Assembly (NCBI GenBank): GCA_963782445.1 | Contig: CAWAJM010000001.1 | Coordinates: 4,278,001-4,342,000 of the forward strand | DNA length: 64,000 nt | DNA from: ZC4RG20 sp963782445 | Lineage (GTDB): Bacteria > Pseudomonadota > Gammaproteobacteria > Steroidobacterales > Rariloculaceae | Direction: 5' to 3' | Part shown: in pieces, positions 49,280 through 58,232 of the stretch | How the letters are laid out: every line of letters begins with the position of its first letter | Position numbering within the stretch: the stretch's first letter is position 1 | Program-made: the position numbers and the translations under genes | The notes under the pieces: model-generated | What the model saw: only the letters and a program-made list of their open reading frames with translations | Told to the model about the DNA's origin: nothing | Databases searched by the model: none

Positions 49280-51439
49280 TCAGGCCTGCATCGCGATCTC
49301 GATGTCGCCGCGAAAATCCGTGACCGTCACGGCCACGCGGTCGCGCTCGCGCACGAACTCCAGGCTCGCGCTGGCATCGCCGAGCCTGATGCCTTCGAGG
49401 CGCACGGAGTCGAGATAAGCCGGGAGCACGGGTTGTTGGATACAGGCCTTGTGCTCGCGCGCGTCGACCTCGAGGCCCAGAATCGCATCGAGCAGGCTCA
49501 AGGCCGCGGCGCTGGACCAGGCCTGCGGCGCGCAGGCCTCGGCGTAAGCGGCCGGCCGCTTGGCGGGCCGGCGGGCGAAGCCGCAAAAGAGCTCCGGCAT
49601 GCGGTGCAGCGGCATGTACAGCGAGGCGTCGAACAGACCGGTCAGAAGCCGCACGGCCTCGCTCCGGTAGCCGTAGCGCGCCAGGCCCAAGCCGATGAGC
49701 GCGGTATCGTGCGGCCAGACCGAGCCGTTGTGGTAGGACATGGGGTTGTAGCGCCGCTCGTCGGCGCCGAGCGTGCGTATTCCCCAACCCGAATACATCG
49801 CCGGGCTCATGAGCGACTCCACGAGTCGCGGCGCCAGCGCCTCGGGCACGATGCCGCTCAGGAGCAGATGACCTGCGTTCGAGGCCAGCACGCGGCAAGG
49901 CTGCTTGGCGCCGTCGAGCGCGAGCGCGAAGCTGCCAAGCTCGTCGCTCCAGTAAGCCTTCACGAAGCGCTCCTGCAGCCGCTCGGCCTGGCCCCGGAAA
50001 CGGTCCGCCGCGGCCGTGTCGCCGCGCATCGCCGCGAGCCGCGAAGCGGCACGTTTGGCCGCATAGACGTAGCCCTGAACTTCGGCCAGTGCAATGGCGC
50101 CCTCGGCGAGCCGGCCGTCGGCATGGGAGATCGCGTCCTCGGAATCCTTCCAGCCTTGATTGCGCAGCCCGCTCTCGCTCTCGCGGCGATACTCGACGAA
50201 GCCGTCCGCGTCCACGTCGCCGTCGGTGTCGATCCACCCGAGCGCCGCCTCGACGGCCGGCCAGATCTCATCCAGCACGGTCCGGTCCTCGGTGCGATCG
50301 AAGTAAGCGCCGGCGAGCATGACGAACAGCGGGGTCGAGTCGACGCTGCCGTAATAGGCGCCAAACGGCACCTCGCCGAGGCGGGCCATCTCGCTCCTGC
50401 GAGTCTCGTGCAGGATCTTGCCCGGCGCGGCGTCACGGCGCGGGTCGCGCTCGCGGGCCTGCGTGGCGGCGAGAAAGCGCAGCACGCCTTTGGCGAGGTC
50501 GGGATGGAACCACAGGCACTGCAGCGCCGTGATGAGGCCGTCGCGGCCGAAAGCCGTGTTGAACCAGGGAATCCCGGCGTAGGGATACAACCCGTGCTCG
50601 GTCTCCGTCGTCAGCAGGTGCAGGTCGCTGACGGCGCGGTTCAGCCATTGATTGAACAGCTCGTTGCTCGTGACGATCCGCACGGTATCCTCGAAGCGAC
50701 GCCGCTGTGCGCGCCGCGCAGACCGATAGCTGTCCTTGAGCGGCGGCGGCGAGAAATTCGGCGCCGGCGGCTCGAATTGCCGCGCGACGATCCGCATCGC
50801 GAGCGTCGCCTTGCCGCCGGGCGGCAGCTTGAGCTCGTGGAACGAGGCGGTCGGCGTGAGCCGATCGGGGCGCTGATCGAACCATAAGGTCGTGTCGCGG
50901 TGGATGCCGTCCCGGCCGACATAACCGAGCCGCACATAGCGCCGGCCGCCTTCGACGGGCAGGATCTCACCGCGCAGAGGCCGCGACTCGCCGCGCACTT
51001 CGAAGATATCGAAATAATCGGCGTCGAACACGTGCTGCAGCACGACAAGCAGCGGTTCGGGGCTGAAGCTGTGCACGGCGACGCGCTCGAACAGGGTCTT
51101 CTGCCAGATGAACAGATCCCGGGAAAGATGAATCTGCTCGCGCAGCAGCGGCCGTTGATCGCCGACCCCATAAACGTCGGGATTGGCGAGATCGATGCTG
51201 AGCAGCGCGCTGTCGTGAGTGAGGTTCGCCGCAAGCCGCAGCGGCCGCACGCCACCGACGCGCAGCTCGAACTGCGACAGATGCCGCGTATCGTTGACGT
51301 AAAAGCCGTGATCGATATGGCGGTCGGTGCGAATGTCCCCGCCCGAGTCCGCGACGACGAACGCATCGTCGCGCTTCAGCACGACACCGCGCGACGCGGG
51401 CTTCGTCTCATGCTTCTGGGATGGCTGCGGCTCGCTCAT
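49280..51439 (-). CDS. Glycogen-debranching-like amylo-alpha-1,6-glucosidase
   Basis: A 719-residue protein. The N-terminal domain (about 10-230; VLKRDDAFVVADSGGDI, HGFYVNDTRHLSQFEL, DYFDIFEVRG) is the beta domain found before bacterial amylo-alpha-1,6-glucosidases. The (alpha/alpha)6 barrel follows, with YPYAGIPWFNTAFGRDGLIT, GWKDSEDAISHADG and YHNGSVWPHDTALI holding the catalytic carboxylates of the GH63/GH133-like clan. There is no signal peptide. It is 25 bases downstream of the glycosyltransferase on the same strand, forming a two-gene unit seen in several proteobacteria, probably for a storage or stress glucan. The ATG at 51439 (MSEPQPSQ) was preferred over the longer open frame. Confidence 0.85.
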   Translation of the reverse strand: MSEPQPSQKHETKPASRGVVLKRDDAFVVADSGGDIRTDRHIDHGFYVNDTRHLSQFELRVGGVRPLRLAANLTHDSALLSIDLANPDVYGVGDQRPLLREQIHLSRDLFIWQKTLFERVAVHSFSPEPLLVVLQHVFDADYFDIFEVRGESRPLRGEILPVEGGRRYVRLGYVGRDGIHRDTTLWFDQRPDRLTPTASFHELKLPPGGKATLAMRIVARQFEPPAPNFSPPPLKDSYRSARRAQRRRFEDTVRIVTSNELFNQWLNRAVSDLHLLTTETEHGLYPYAGIPWFNTAFGRDGLITALQCLWFHPDLAKGVLRFLAATQARERDPRRDAAPGKILHETRRSEMARLGEVPFGAYYGSVDSTPLFVMLAGAYFDRTEDRTVLDEIWPAVEAALGWIDTDGDVDADGFVEYRRESESGLRNQGWKDSEDAISHADGRLAEGAIALAEVQGYVYAAKRAASRLAAMRGDTAAADRFRGQAERLQERFVKAYWSDELGSFALALDGAKQPCRVLASNAGHLLLSGIVPEALAPRLVESLMSPAMYSGWGIRTLGADERRYNPMSYHNGSVWPHDTALIGLGLARYGYRSEAVRLLTGLFDASLYMPLHRMPELFCGFARRPAKRPAAYAEACAPQAWSSAAALSLLDAILGLEVDAREHKACIQQPVLPAYLDSVRLEGIRLGDASASLEFVRERDRVAVTVTDFRGDIEIAMQA

Positions 51440-51464
51440 GATCTCCGGCAACGAATAGGATCGC

Positions 51465-52649
51465 TCAAGAAGCGGCCCGCACGGAGTCCTCGAGCATCTC
51501 CGCGTAGATTTCGAGATAGCCGTCGACCATCCGCGAGCTCGAGAACCGCTCAACGAAGCGCGCACGCACGCGCGCGCGGTCGAGCTGCGCGAGTCGCTCG
51601 ACGGCCGCCACGGCCTCGCGCCGGTCGGCGACGATGAAGCCCGTGATGCCGTGCTCGACGATCTCGGGCACGGAGCCGTGGCCGTAGGCGATCGTCGGCG
51701 TGCCGCACGCCATCGCCTCGATCATCGTCAGACCGAAGGGCTCGGGCCAATCGATGGGCAGCAGATTGCCGAGGGCGCCACCGAGCAACACCTGCTTCTC
51801 GCGGTCGCCGATTTCCCCGAGGTAGTCGACGTGCGGCTCGGCCAGCATGGGCTTGATGACGCTGTCGAAATATGCAATGTCGACCGGATCGACCTTGGCG
51901 GCGATCTTGAGCGGAATACCCGCCTCGCGCGCGATCGCGATGGCTCGATCCGGCCGCTTCTCGGGGCAGATCCTGCCGAGGAAAACGAGGTAGCCCTCGT
52001 GCCGCGCCGAGAAGCGGAACTCCTCGCAGGGGTACCCGTGATAGACGTTTCCGACCCAATTGATCCAGGGCAGCGGCCGGCGTTGGGCCATGGAGATCGA
52101 GACGGCGGGTGCGTCGATGAACTCTCGCATCAACGCCGCCGTATCGGGCAGGTCGAGACGCCCGTGCAGCGTCGTCAAGGCCGGCGGCAGCACGTGCCGG
52201 GCGGCCGAGTAGTGCAGCATCCCGTCGTGAAAATGGACGAGGTCGTAGCGGCCGGCGTCGCGGATGACCTGCTCGATCTGCAGCAGGTGATACGGCAGCG
52301 GATCCTCGCAGGCCCGGTCGAGGCGCAGACTGCGCTGGACGACGGGCCGCAGCCGTGCACTCGTGACGGAATCGCCCGAAGCGTATAGCGTCACCTCGCA
52401 GCCGAGCGCGACGAGCTCCTCGGTAAGCACGGCGACCACGCGTTCCGTACCGCCGTATCCGCGGGGCGGTACGCTCTCCATGAGCGGCGGCACCTGCGCG
52501 ACCCGGAGCCCGGCGAACCCGCCGCGGCGCGGGGGCCTGGGCCTGGCCGAGCGCGGCCCTTCGGCGAGCGCCGCCACGTGCCCCCGCCCGTCGAGCAGGC
52601 CCACGGGCTCGTCCGGCGCCTCGCCGGCCTCGTGCTCACCCCGCCGCAT
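51465..52649 (-). CDS. GT4-type glycosyltransferase
   Basis: A 394-residue GT-B enzyme. After a hydrophilic N-terminal stretch, the fold begins LRVAQVPPLMESVPP and YGGTERVVAVLTEEL. The donor site has VFLGRICPEKRPDRAIAIA and the motif EPFGLTMIEAMACGTPTIAY, with GSVPEIVEHGITGFIV. This is a glycogen-synthase-like family 4 transferase. It is the first gene of a unit with the debranching-like enzyme, so both probably act on the same glucan or glucoside. The start at ATG 52649 leaves a 65-residue Arg-rich leader; the true start may be further downstream. Confidence 0.83.
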   Translation of the reverse strand: MRRGEHEAGEAPDEPVGLLDGRGHVAALAEGPRSARPRPPRRGGFAGLRVAQVPPLMESVPPRGYGGTERVVAVLTEELVALGCEVTLYASGDSVTSARLRPVVQRSLRLDRACEDPLPYHLLQIEQVIRDAGRYDLVHFHDGMLHYSAARHVLPPALTTLHGRLDLPDTAALMREFIDAPAVSISMAQRRPLPWINWVGNVYHGYPCEEFRFSARHEGYLVFLGRICPEKRPDRAIAIAREAGIPLKIAAKVDPVDIAYFDSVIKPMLAEPHVDYLGEIGDREKQVLLGGALGNLLPIDWPEPFGLTMIEAMACGTPTIAYGHGSVPEIVEHGITGFIVADRREAVAAVERLAQLDRARVRARFVERFSSSRMVDGYLEIYAEMLEDSVRAAS

Positions 52650-52730
52650 CCCGAACTCCTTTTCGGCCCTACGCCCACAGCATGGCTCGGATTGCAACTA
52701 GCGTGCCAGGGGCCTTACGGCTTAGTGGCT

Positions 52731-53790
52731 TCAAGCGCCTTCGATGAGCTCCATCTGACCGCGGCGCGCGATGCGCGCGTCGAAGATGCCCCACGCGCCG
52801 GCCTCGCCGTGCCATTCGCCGCCCGTCGCAGCCTTGGCATATTCCGTGGCGCGCGTCTCGAAGAAATTGGCATGCTCGACGCCGTTGAGGATCTCGGTGA
52901 GCCAGGGCAGCGGGTGCGCGCGCAGGCCGTAGAGCTCCGGCAAGCCGAGCTGGCGCAGGCGCCAGTCGGCCACGTAGCGGATGTAGCGTTTGACCTCCTC
53001 GGCACCGAGCCCCTCGATCGGTCCCATCTCGAAGGCCAGATCGATGAAGCGGTCCTCGAGCGCGACGACCGTGCGCGCGCAATCGACGATGTCGTCGCGC
53101 ACGGGGGCCGTCAGCGCCCCCGTCTCGCCGGCGAATGTGTGAAACAGCCGGATTACACCGTCGGCATGTAGCGTCTCGTCCCGTACCGACCACGAGACGA
53201 TCTGGCCCATGCCGCGCATCTTGTTGTGGCGCGGAAAATTCAGAAGGATCGCGAAACTCGCGAACAGCTGCAGCCCCTCCGTGAAGCCGCCGAACATCGC
53301 GAGCGTGCGCAAAATGTCGGCCTCGCTGTCGACGCCGAAGCGCTGCATGTACTCGTGCTTGTCGCGCATCGCGGCATAGTCCATGAACGCCGCGAACTCC
53401 GAGTCCGGCATGCCCAGCGTCTCGAGCAAAAGGGCGTACGCCACGATATGCACCGTCTCCATATTCGCGAACGCCGCGAGCATCATCTTGATCTCGGTCG
53501 GCCGGAAGACACGCGCATAACGCTCTAAGTAGTTGTCCTGCACCTCCACGTCGGATTGCGTGAAAAAGCGAAAGACCTGCGTGAGCAGATTGCGCTCGAA
53601 CGTCGTTGAGCCGCATCGCCCAGTCCTTGCAGTCCTCGCCGAGCGGAACCTCCTCGGGCAGCCAGTGGATCTGCTGTTGCCGCCGCCAGAAATCGATGGC
53701 CCACGGGTAACGGAACGGCTTGTAGCTCGCACTCGGCGTCATGAGACCGGGGCGGCGTAGGAGCTCGAGCTGGGGGTCGAGTGCGGACAT
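52731..53790 (-). CDS. nrdB: Ribonucleotide reductase small subunit, frame broken near 53601
   Basis: A class I beta subunit, about 352 residues after frame correction. The start MSALDPQLELLRRPGLM (ATG 53790, AGAGGAAC upstream) continues to KDWAMRLND, then the frame changes and continues FERNLLTQVFRFFTQSDVEV. Metal ligands and radical tyrosine are seen in NMETVHIVAYALL (Glu, His, Tyr as E-x2-H-x3-Y) and in VSWSVRDETLHADG. Dropping the C at 53601 joins the two parts exactly as in family members (RLND-FERNLL). An essential enzyme is unlikely to be dead, so sequence error is the first suspect. It follows nrdA, but an intrinsic-terminator-like hairpin lies between them. Confidence 0.85.
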
Positions 53791-53812
53791 CGTCGGTTCC
53801 TCTGGAAAACAG

Positions 53813-53863
53813 AAAAAGGGGTCAGAGCCCTTTTTGCTCGAAAAAGGGCTCTGACCCCTTTTT
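53813..53863. terminator. Large bidirectional terminator-like hairpin between nrdA and nrdB
   Basis: Perfect 23-base arms (53813-53835 and 53841-53863) with a GCTCG loop. Each arm is itself the dyad A5-GGGGTCAGAGCCC-T5, so the RNA has an A-run before and a T-run after the stem on both strands. It sits inside the probable nrdAB unit, where it would lower nrdB relative to nrdA unless read through or used as a processing site. A single arm copy recurs at 47350. Confidence 0.8.
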
Positions 53864-53870
53864 CTCTTTG

Positions 53871-55751
53871 TTACTGACAGGCCAGGCATTCGTCGTACTT
53901 TTTGCCGTCGGCCTTGAGCGGCCGCTCGGGCCAGCGGCGCGTGTTGTCGCCCTCGACGCCCGCGAAGCCCGCGCGCTGGACCGACTTCGAGCGGCAGTAG
54001 TACAGGCTCTTGATGCCGCGCTCCCAGGCGGTCCAATGCAGCATGAGCAGATCCCACTTGTGCAGGTCGCTGTGCAGGAACAGGTTCAGCGACTGGCCCT
54101 GGCAGATCGACGGCGCGCGGTCGGCCGCGAGCTCGACGATCCAGCGCTGGTCTATCTCGAACGCCGTCCGGAACACGGCCTTCTCGTGCTCCTCGAGCGC
54201 GTCGAGGTGCTGCACGGAGCCTTCGTGCTCGAGGATGGAGCGCCAGGTCTCGGGCGTATCGAGTCCCTTGGCCGCGAGCCGGGCGGCGAGCGCCGGGTTC
54301 TTGACCGTGAACGAGCCGGAGAGCGTCTTGTGAGTGTAGATGTTCGCCGGAATCGGCTCGATGCAGGCGCTCGTGCCGCCGCAGATGATGCTGATGCTCG
54401 CAGTCGGCGCGATCGCGAGCTTGCTGCTGAAACGCTCCGCCGCGCCGCAGTCGGCGGCGTCGGGGCACGGCCCGCGCTCGACCGCGAGCGTGCGCGAGGC
54501 CGCGTCCGCCTGCGCGCGCAGGTGCCGGAACATACGCAGATTCCAGCTCTTCGCGAGCGCGCTCTCGAAGGCGATGCCGCGCGCCTGCAGGAACGAGTGA
54601 AAGCCCATGGCGCCGAGGCCGACGCTGCGCTCGCGCCAGGCCGAGTAGCGCGCCTGCTCCATGCCGGGCGGCGCGCGTTCGATGAAATCGTCGAGCACGT
54701 TGTCGAGAAAGCGCATGAGGTCCTCGACGAACGCGGCCTCGCCGCTCCATTCGTCCCACTTCTCGAGGTTGACCGACGACAGGCAGCACACGGCCGTGCG
54801 CGGCTTGCCGAGATGATCGCGGCCCGTCGGCAGCAGGATCTCGCTGCAGAGGTTCGACTGCCGCACGGCGAGGCCGAGCTCGCGCTGGTGCGGCGCGAGC
54901 GCCCGGTTCGCGGCGTCGACGAACAGCAGATAGGGCTCGCCCGTCTGCAGCCGAGTCTCGAGAATCTTTTGCCACAGCAGCCGTGCCGAGACGGACTTCA
55001 GCGGCCGGCCCGTCGCGGGGCTGCGCAGCGGGAACGCGCGGTCAGCGCGCACGCATTCCATGAATTCGTCGGTGATGCAGACACCGTGGTGCAGGTTCAG
55101 GCTCTTGCGGTTGAAATCGCCCGAAGGCTTGCGGATCTCGACGAACTCCTCGATCTCCGGATGATGCACGTCGAGGTAGACGGCGGCCGAGCCGCGGCGC
55201 AGCGAGCCCTGCGAGATCGCGAGCGTCAACGAGTCCATGACGCGCACGAACGGAATGATCCCCGAGGTCTGCCCGTTGGCCTTTACCGTCTCGCCGATCG
55301 AGCGCACGGAGCCCCAATAGGTACCGATGCCCCCGCCGTTCGAGGCGAGCCACACGTTCTCGGTCCAGGTGCCGACGATGGCCTCGAGGCTGTCCTCGAC
55401 GGCGTTGAGAAAGCAGGAGATCGGCAGGCCGCGTTCCGTGCCGCCGTTGCTGAGCACGGGCGTCGCGGGCATGAACCAGAGCTTCGACATGTAATCGTAG
55501 AGCCGCTGCGCGTGGGCCGTATCGTCGGCATAGGCCCGAGCGACGCGCGCGAAGAGATCCTGAAAGGACTCGCCCGGCAGCAGGTAGCGGTCCCGCAGCG
55601 TCGCGCGCCCGAAAGGCGTCAGCAGCGCATCGCGCGCCGGATCGGTGGCGACGGCCCCCGTGCTGCGCCTGCGGCGCCGGCTGCGCTGCACGCTCGACAC
55701 AGCCTGCCGGGCGGCGGTTCTCGATCTCGTCGTAGCCGTGGACTCGGTCAT
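53871..55751 (-). CDS. nrdA: Ribonucleoside-diphosphate reductase large subunit
   Basis: A 626-residue class I alpha subunit. Active-site parts are present: GLPISCFLNAVEDS (first cysteine), the QSNLCSEILLP loop with the radical cysteine and glutamate, YYCRSKSVQRAG with the paired radical-transfer tyrosines, and the C-terminal redox pair CLACQ. The N-terminus begins after an Arg/Ser/Thr-rich leader with TPFGRATLRDRYLLPGESFQ, and no ATP-cone domain is present, so dATP feedback through a cone is not expected. Two NrdR boxes lie upstream. I chose the ATG at 55751 because the longer frame would run through both NrdR boxes. nrdB follows 80 bases later. Confidence 0.93.
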   Translation of the reverse strand: MTESTATTRSRTAARQAVSSVQRSRRRRRSTGAVATDPARDALLTPFGRATLRDRYLLPGESFQDLFARVARAYADDTAHAQRLYDYMSKLWFMPATPVLSNGGTERGLPISCFLNAVEDSLEAIVGTWTENVWLASNGGGIGTYWGSVRSIGETVKANGQTSGIIPFVRVMDSLTLAISQGSLRRGSAAVYLDVHHPEIEEFVEIRKPSGDFNRKSLNLHHGVCITDEFMECVRADRAFPLRSPATGRPLKSVSARLLWQKILETRLQTGEPYLLFVDAANRALAPHQRELGLAVRQSNLCSEILLPTGRDHLGKPRTAVCCLSSVNLEKWDEWSGEAAFVEDLMRFLDNVLDDFIERAPPGMEQARYSAWRERSVGLGAMGFHSFLQARGIAFESALAKSWNLRMFRHLRAQADAASRTLAVERGPCPDAADCGAAERFSSKLAIAPTASISIICGGTSACIEPIPANIYTHKTLSGSFTVKNPALAARLAAKGLDTPETWRSILEHEGSVQHLDALEEHEKAVFRTAFEIDQRWIVELAADRAPSICQGQSLNLFLHSDLHKWDLLMLHWTAWERGIKSLYYCRSKSVQRAGFAGVEGDNTRRWPERPLKADGKKYDECLACQ

Positions 55752-55813
55752 CGCGTCACCTCGTGAGCCGCCGGTGCCGGAGGGCACGGCGATCGCCTGC
55801 GGGAGGAGCTGGA

Positions 55814-55829
55814 ACACAAGATATTGTGT
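55814..55829 (-). promoter_or_regulatory. NrdR box 1 upstream of nrdA
   Basis: ACACAAGATATTGTGT is a nearly perfect match to the NrdR consensus (acaCwAtATaTwGtgt) and starts 63 bases upstream of the nrdA ATG. NrdR represses ribonucleotide reductase genes; its gene is not in the window. Confidence 0.88.
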
Positions 55830-55844
55830 TTGCTGAGCTGCTAC

Positions 55845-55860
55845 TGTCAACATGTAGTCA
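55845..55860 (-). promoter_or_regulatory. NrdR box 2 upstream of nrdA
   Basis: TGTCAACATGTAGTCA keeps the central CwA..AT.TwG pattern of the NrdR box and lies exactly 31 bases from box 1, the three-helical-turn spacing usual for paired boxes. It is weaker than box 1 at its edges. Confidence 0.72.
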
Positions 55861-55983
55861 GAACTCGGCCGACGTACGCTCCGCCCGTCGCCCGCGGCGC
55901 GGCCTCGAGCTGCCCGGCCCGCCGCGTGCGCGCGGACCGGTCCCACGCTCGACGCGCTCCGGCCTGCGGTCTAAGGTGAAGGC

Positions 55984-56505
55984 ATGGAAGCCGTCCGCCT
56001 GCGCCCGCTCCGCCTCGGAGACGCCGCGAGCATTTATGCCGCAATCCAGGAATCGCGCGCGGAGATCGCCCGCTGGATGGACTGGTGCCGTCCCGAGTAC
56101 GACCGGGTCGAGGCCGAGAAATGGATCGGCGCCGCGGCGCGGGCGCGGCAGGAGGGCACGGGCTTCGAGTTCGGCATCTTCGGGCCCGAGGGCTTGCTCG
56201 GCTCGATCGGCGTCAATCAGATCAACCCGCACGAGCGTTTCGCGAACGTGGGCTATTGGGTGCGCACGTCGGCGACGAACCGCGGCGCGGCGACGGCGGC
56301 CGTCAAGCTCGTCGCCCAATGGGCCTTCCTGAGCACCGAGCTGCAGCGGCTCGAGATCGTCGCGGCCGTCGACAACCCCGCGAGCCGGCGCGTGGCCGAG
56401 AAAGCCGGCGCCGTTCGCGAGGGCCGCCTGCGCTCAAGGATCTGCGTGTGCGGGCGCTTTCACGACGCGTACATGTTCTCGATCGTGCGCGGCGACCGTC
56501 TCTGA
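55984..56505 (+). CDS. RimJ/RimL-type GNAT acetyltransferase
   Basis: A 173-residue acetyltransferase of the RimJ/RimL/ribosomal-protein-serine type: VRLRPLRLGDAASIYAAIQE, the strand ending NVGYWVRTSATNRGAATAAV (acetyl-CoA pyrophosphate loop, slightly altered) and LQRLEIVAAVDNPASRRVAEKAG. It transfers acetyl from acetyl-CoA to a protein N-terminus or amine; the substrate is not predictable. It is divergent from nrdA and converges on msrQ. Confidence 0.87.
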   Translation: MEAVRLRPLRLGDAASIYAAIQESRAEIARWMDWCRPEYDRVEAEKWIGAAARARQEGTGFEFGIFGPEGLLGSIGVNQINPHERFANVGYWVRTSATNRGAATAAVKLVAQWAFLSTELQRLEIVAAVDNPASRRVAEKAGAVREGRLRSRICVCGRFHDAYMFSIVRGDRL

Positions 56506-56545
56506 AGAGGGGCGGCGGCGTGCGGCTCGGCGCTCGGGGGCCCGG

Positions 56546-57190
56546 CTACGAAGTCGCTGCCCGCGCCCGCTTGCCGGGCGCGCGCCCCGGTTTCTGCAGC
56601 CAGTTGGGCACGCGGATCGCGAGCAGCGCGAGCAGGAACGCGGCGTACATGACGGGCAGGCGAATGTCCGACTTCACGAGCCAGTAGTAATGGATTACGC
56701 CGGCGGCGGCGCTCACATAGACGAGCCGGTGCAGCGTCTGCCAGCGCCGGTAGCCGAGCCGGCGCACCCAGCCTCTCGTCGAGGTGATCGCGAGCGGCAC
56801 CATGGCGAGGTAGCCGATCATGCCGACCGTGATGTACTTGCGCTTGATGATGTCGGCGATCATCGCGTTGACATCGAACTGCTGGTCGAGCCCGAGCCAG
56901 GTCAGCATGTGCAGGCAGCCGTAGAAGAAGGCGAAGAGCCCCAGCATGCGCCGGAAGCGCGTCAGCACGGGACGCTTGAGCATCATGCGAAGCGGTGTGA
57001 CGGCCAGCGCGATGAGCAGGAAGCGCAGCGTCCAGTTGCCCGTGAAGTGCGTGATGTATTCGATCGGGTTCGCCGTGAGGTCGCGCTCGACGAACGCCTG
57101 CCAGGCGAGGAACAGGAACGGGCCGAGCGAGAGGACGAAGACGACGACCTTCGCCCAGGGATTCGTAAGGATGCGGTTTATATTGGGCAA
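56546..57190 (-). CDS. msrQ: Haem-binding membrane subunit MsrQ
   Basis: A 214-residue membrane protein with six helices and conserved histidines in FFYGCLHMLTWLG, RRWQTLHRLVYV and AAGVIHYYWLVKSD, the b-type haem ligands of MsrQ. It supplies electrons from the quinone pool or a flavin reductase to the periplasmic methionine sulfoxide reductase MsrP. The start is TTG at 57190, where family sequence begins. It follows msrP by 73 bases, with a GC-rich hairpin between. Confidence 0.92.
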   Translation of the reverse strand: MPNINRILTNPWAKVVVFVLSLGPFLFLAWQAFVERDLTANPIEYITHFTGNWTLRFLLIALAVTPLRMMLKRPVLTRFRRMLGLFAFFYGCLHMLTWLGLDQQFDVNAMIADIIKRKYITVGMIGYLAMVPLAITSTRGWVRRLGYRRWQTLHRLVYVSAAAGVIHYYWLVKSDIRLPVMYAAFLLALLAIRVPNWLQKPGRAPGKRARAATS

Positions 57191-57211
57191 GTGCCGTCCC
57201 TCGCCGCGCGG

Positions 57212-57242
57212 CGCCCGGCGCCGCTCCGCCCGGCGCCGGGCG
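57212..57242 (-). promoter_or_regulatory. Intercistronic hairpin between msrP and msrQ
   Basis: CGCCCGGCGCCG and CGGCGCCGGGCG form a perfect 12-base stem with a 7-base loop directly upstream of the msrQ start. There is no T-run, so it more likely affects message stability or the ratio of the two products than ends transcription. Confidence 0.55.
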
Positions 57243-57263
57243 TTCGGAATCCGTTCGCGGGTC

Positions 57264-58232
57264 TCAATAGTACTTGTTGATCAGGTCCATGCCCTTGTAC
57301 ATGTGGGCGACCTGATCGCCGTAGCCGTTGAAGATCACCGTGTCGATGCGCGTGCCGAGACCGAGGAAACCGCCGCCGAGACGCTGTTCGTGCTTCTGAC
57401 TCCAGCGCGGGTGATCCCGGTTCGGGTTCACGTTCGAGTAGAAGCCGTACTCGTTCGGCGCGTACTCGTTCCAGGTCGACGCCGGCTGCTTCTCGGTGAA
57501 GTTGACCTTGATGATCGACTTGATGCTCTTGAAGCCGTACTTCCACGGCACGTTGATCCGCACGGGCGCGCCGTCCTGGTTCGGCAGCGTCTCGCCGTAC
57601 ATGCCGAAAGTCAGCATGGTCAGCGGGTGCATGGCCTCGTCGAGCCTGAGCCCCTCGACGTAAGGGAACGGGATGCCCGCCTGCCGCGGCGAAAGCATGA
57701 CGTGCGGGTCGTAGTACGTCTCGAACGCGACGAACTTGGCCTTGCCCAGCGGCTCGACCTGCTTCAGCAGCTCGCTCAGCGAAAACCCGATCCAGGGCAC
57801 GACGATCGACCACGCCTCGACGCAGCGGTGGCGGTAGATGCGCTCCTCGAGCGGCACGAGCTTCATGACGTCGTCGAGGCTCAGCGTCTTCGGCTTCTGC
57901 ACGTCGCCGCCGATGGCGATCTTCCAGTCCGGGTCCGGGTGCCAAGCGGGCGCGTTGCGCGACGGATCCTCCTTGCCCGTACCGAACTCGTAGAAGTTGT
58001 TGTAGGTAGTGACGGACTTCTCGGGCGTCACCATGTCCTGCAGCAGCTCGTGATACTTGCCGGTCTTGTTGACGGTGGAGAGCTTGCCCGGGCTCCAAGC
58101 CGACGCGGTGGCCGGCAAGGCCATGGCGCCGAGCAACCCCGCGCCGGCGCCGATGAGCTGACGCCGGCTCAGGTAGACGTCCTTGGGAGTCACGTCGCAA
58201 TACCTGAGATCTGCGGGCTTTCGAATCAACAT
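57264..58232 (-). CDS. msrP: Periplasmic methionine sulfoxide reductase catalytic subunit MsrP
   Basis: A 322-residue molybdoenzyme with a twin-arginine signal (LSRRQLIGAGAGLLG at about residues 21-35). The molybdenum-binding cysteine lies in YRHRCVEAWSIVVPWIGF, and the molybdopterin-contact regions PGKLSTVNKTGKY and NVPWKYGFKSIKSI are intact. It repairs oxidised methionines in periplasmic proteins. The ATG at 58232 has GGAGAG just upstream. It is paired with msrQ. Confidence 0.95.
   Translation of the reverse strand: MLIRKPADLRYCDVTPKDVYLSRRQLIGAGAGLLGAMALPATASAWSPGKLSTVNKTGKYHELLQDMVTPEKSVTTYNNFYEFGTGKEDPSRNAPAWHPDPDWKIAIGGDVQKPKTLSLDDVMKLVPLEERIYRHRCVEAWSIVVPWIGFSLSELLKQVEPLGKAKFVAFETYYDPHVMLSPRQAGIPFPYVEGLRLDEAMHPLTMLTFGMYGETLPNQDGAPVRINVPWKYGFKSIKSIIKVNFTEKQPASTWNEYAPNEYGFYSNVNPNRDHPRWSQKHEQRLGGGFLGLGTRIDTVIFNGYGDQVAHMYKGMDLINKYY

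Noticed and set aside
55752..55946. Extending nrdA upstream to a start beyond 55751
   Set aside because: The longer frame would place both NrdR boxes inside the coding sequence, and the added residues have no similarity to the family.
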